NCBI GenBank assembly: GCA_021442845.1 | Contig: JABUSD010000345.1 | Coordinates: forward strand, 1-5,424 | From: Holdemanella sp. | Lineage (GTDB): Bacteria; Bacillota_I; Bacilli_A; Erysipelotrichales; Erysipelotrichaceae | DNA length: 5,424 bases | Direction of reading: 5' to 3' | Notes under the pieces: model-generated | Database searches by the model: none | Seen by the model: the letters and a program-made list of their open reading frames with translations, nothing else | What the model was told of the DNA's origin: nothing | In this document: positions 5,413 through 5,424 of the stretch, piece by piece | Numbering within the stretch: position 1 is the first letter of the stretch | How the letters are laid out: each line of letters opens with the position of its first letter | Translations under genes and position numbers: made by a program

Positions 5413-5424
5413 GTGTGATATAAT
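5395..5424 (+). promoter_or_regulatory. Divergent promoter pointing out of the window
   Basis: TTGTGA (5395-5400), an 18-base spacer and a consensus TATAAT (5419-5424), with TG one base upstream of the -10 (extended -10, TGATATAAT). It faces right, so a plus-strand gene likely starts just beyond the window. It overlaps the candidate minus-strand promoter of the methyltransferase. Confidence 0.6.

Overview
The window looks like chromosomal core-genome DNA from a low-GC Gram-positive bacterium (Bacillota). The evidence is AT-rich DNA with strong AGGAGG ribosome binding sites, a WhiA homologue, the redox repressor Rex, a T-box leader in front of an aminoacyl-tRNA synthetase, and a lipobox lipoprotein. 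The gene mix would fit an Erysipelotrichales/Mollicutes-related or clostridial gut Firmicute, but that placement is inference. I see no mobile elements, CRISPR arrays, tRNA or rRNA genes, or phage-like genes.

Region 1 (1-2165, + strand) is a tight four-gene run: the 3' part of whiA (its beginning lies left of the window), a small lipoprotein with Ig-like folds (4-bp GTGA overlap), a small TSCPD-domain protein (12-bp gap with a strong RBS), and a two-helix membrane protein of unknown function (1-bp TAATG overlap). The spacing argues for one transcript.

Region 2 (2166-4481, + strand) starts with a 77-bp control region. It carries a good sigma-A type promoter and a candidate Rex operator (12 of 14 arm positions match the Bacillus-type consensus), so rex is probably autoregulated. 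Rex is followed directly by a T-box riboswitch whose basal stem begins in the last codons of rex. The T-box reads an AAC (Asn) specifier and controls asnS, the asparaginyl-tRNA synthetase. Mutually exclusive antiterminator and terminator helices can be drawn base by base. asnS may be read from the rex promoter, from a promoter candidate inside the 3' end of rex, or from both. It ends in its own intrinsic terminator.

Region 3 (4482-5424) is convergent: a minus-strand SAM-dependent methyltransferase of the COG1092/RlmI-like type, with its stop codon inside its own terminator hairpin. At the far right edge a plus-strand promoter with an extended -10 points out of the window, so a divergent gene probably begins just beyond it.

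No clearly new biological system is present. The most worthwhile points are the rex-to-asnS regulatory junction, the two spaced Rex-like sites, and the two uncharacterised proteins (lipoprotein and membrane protein) attached to the whiA transcript.
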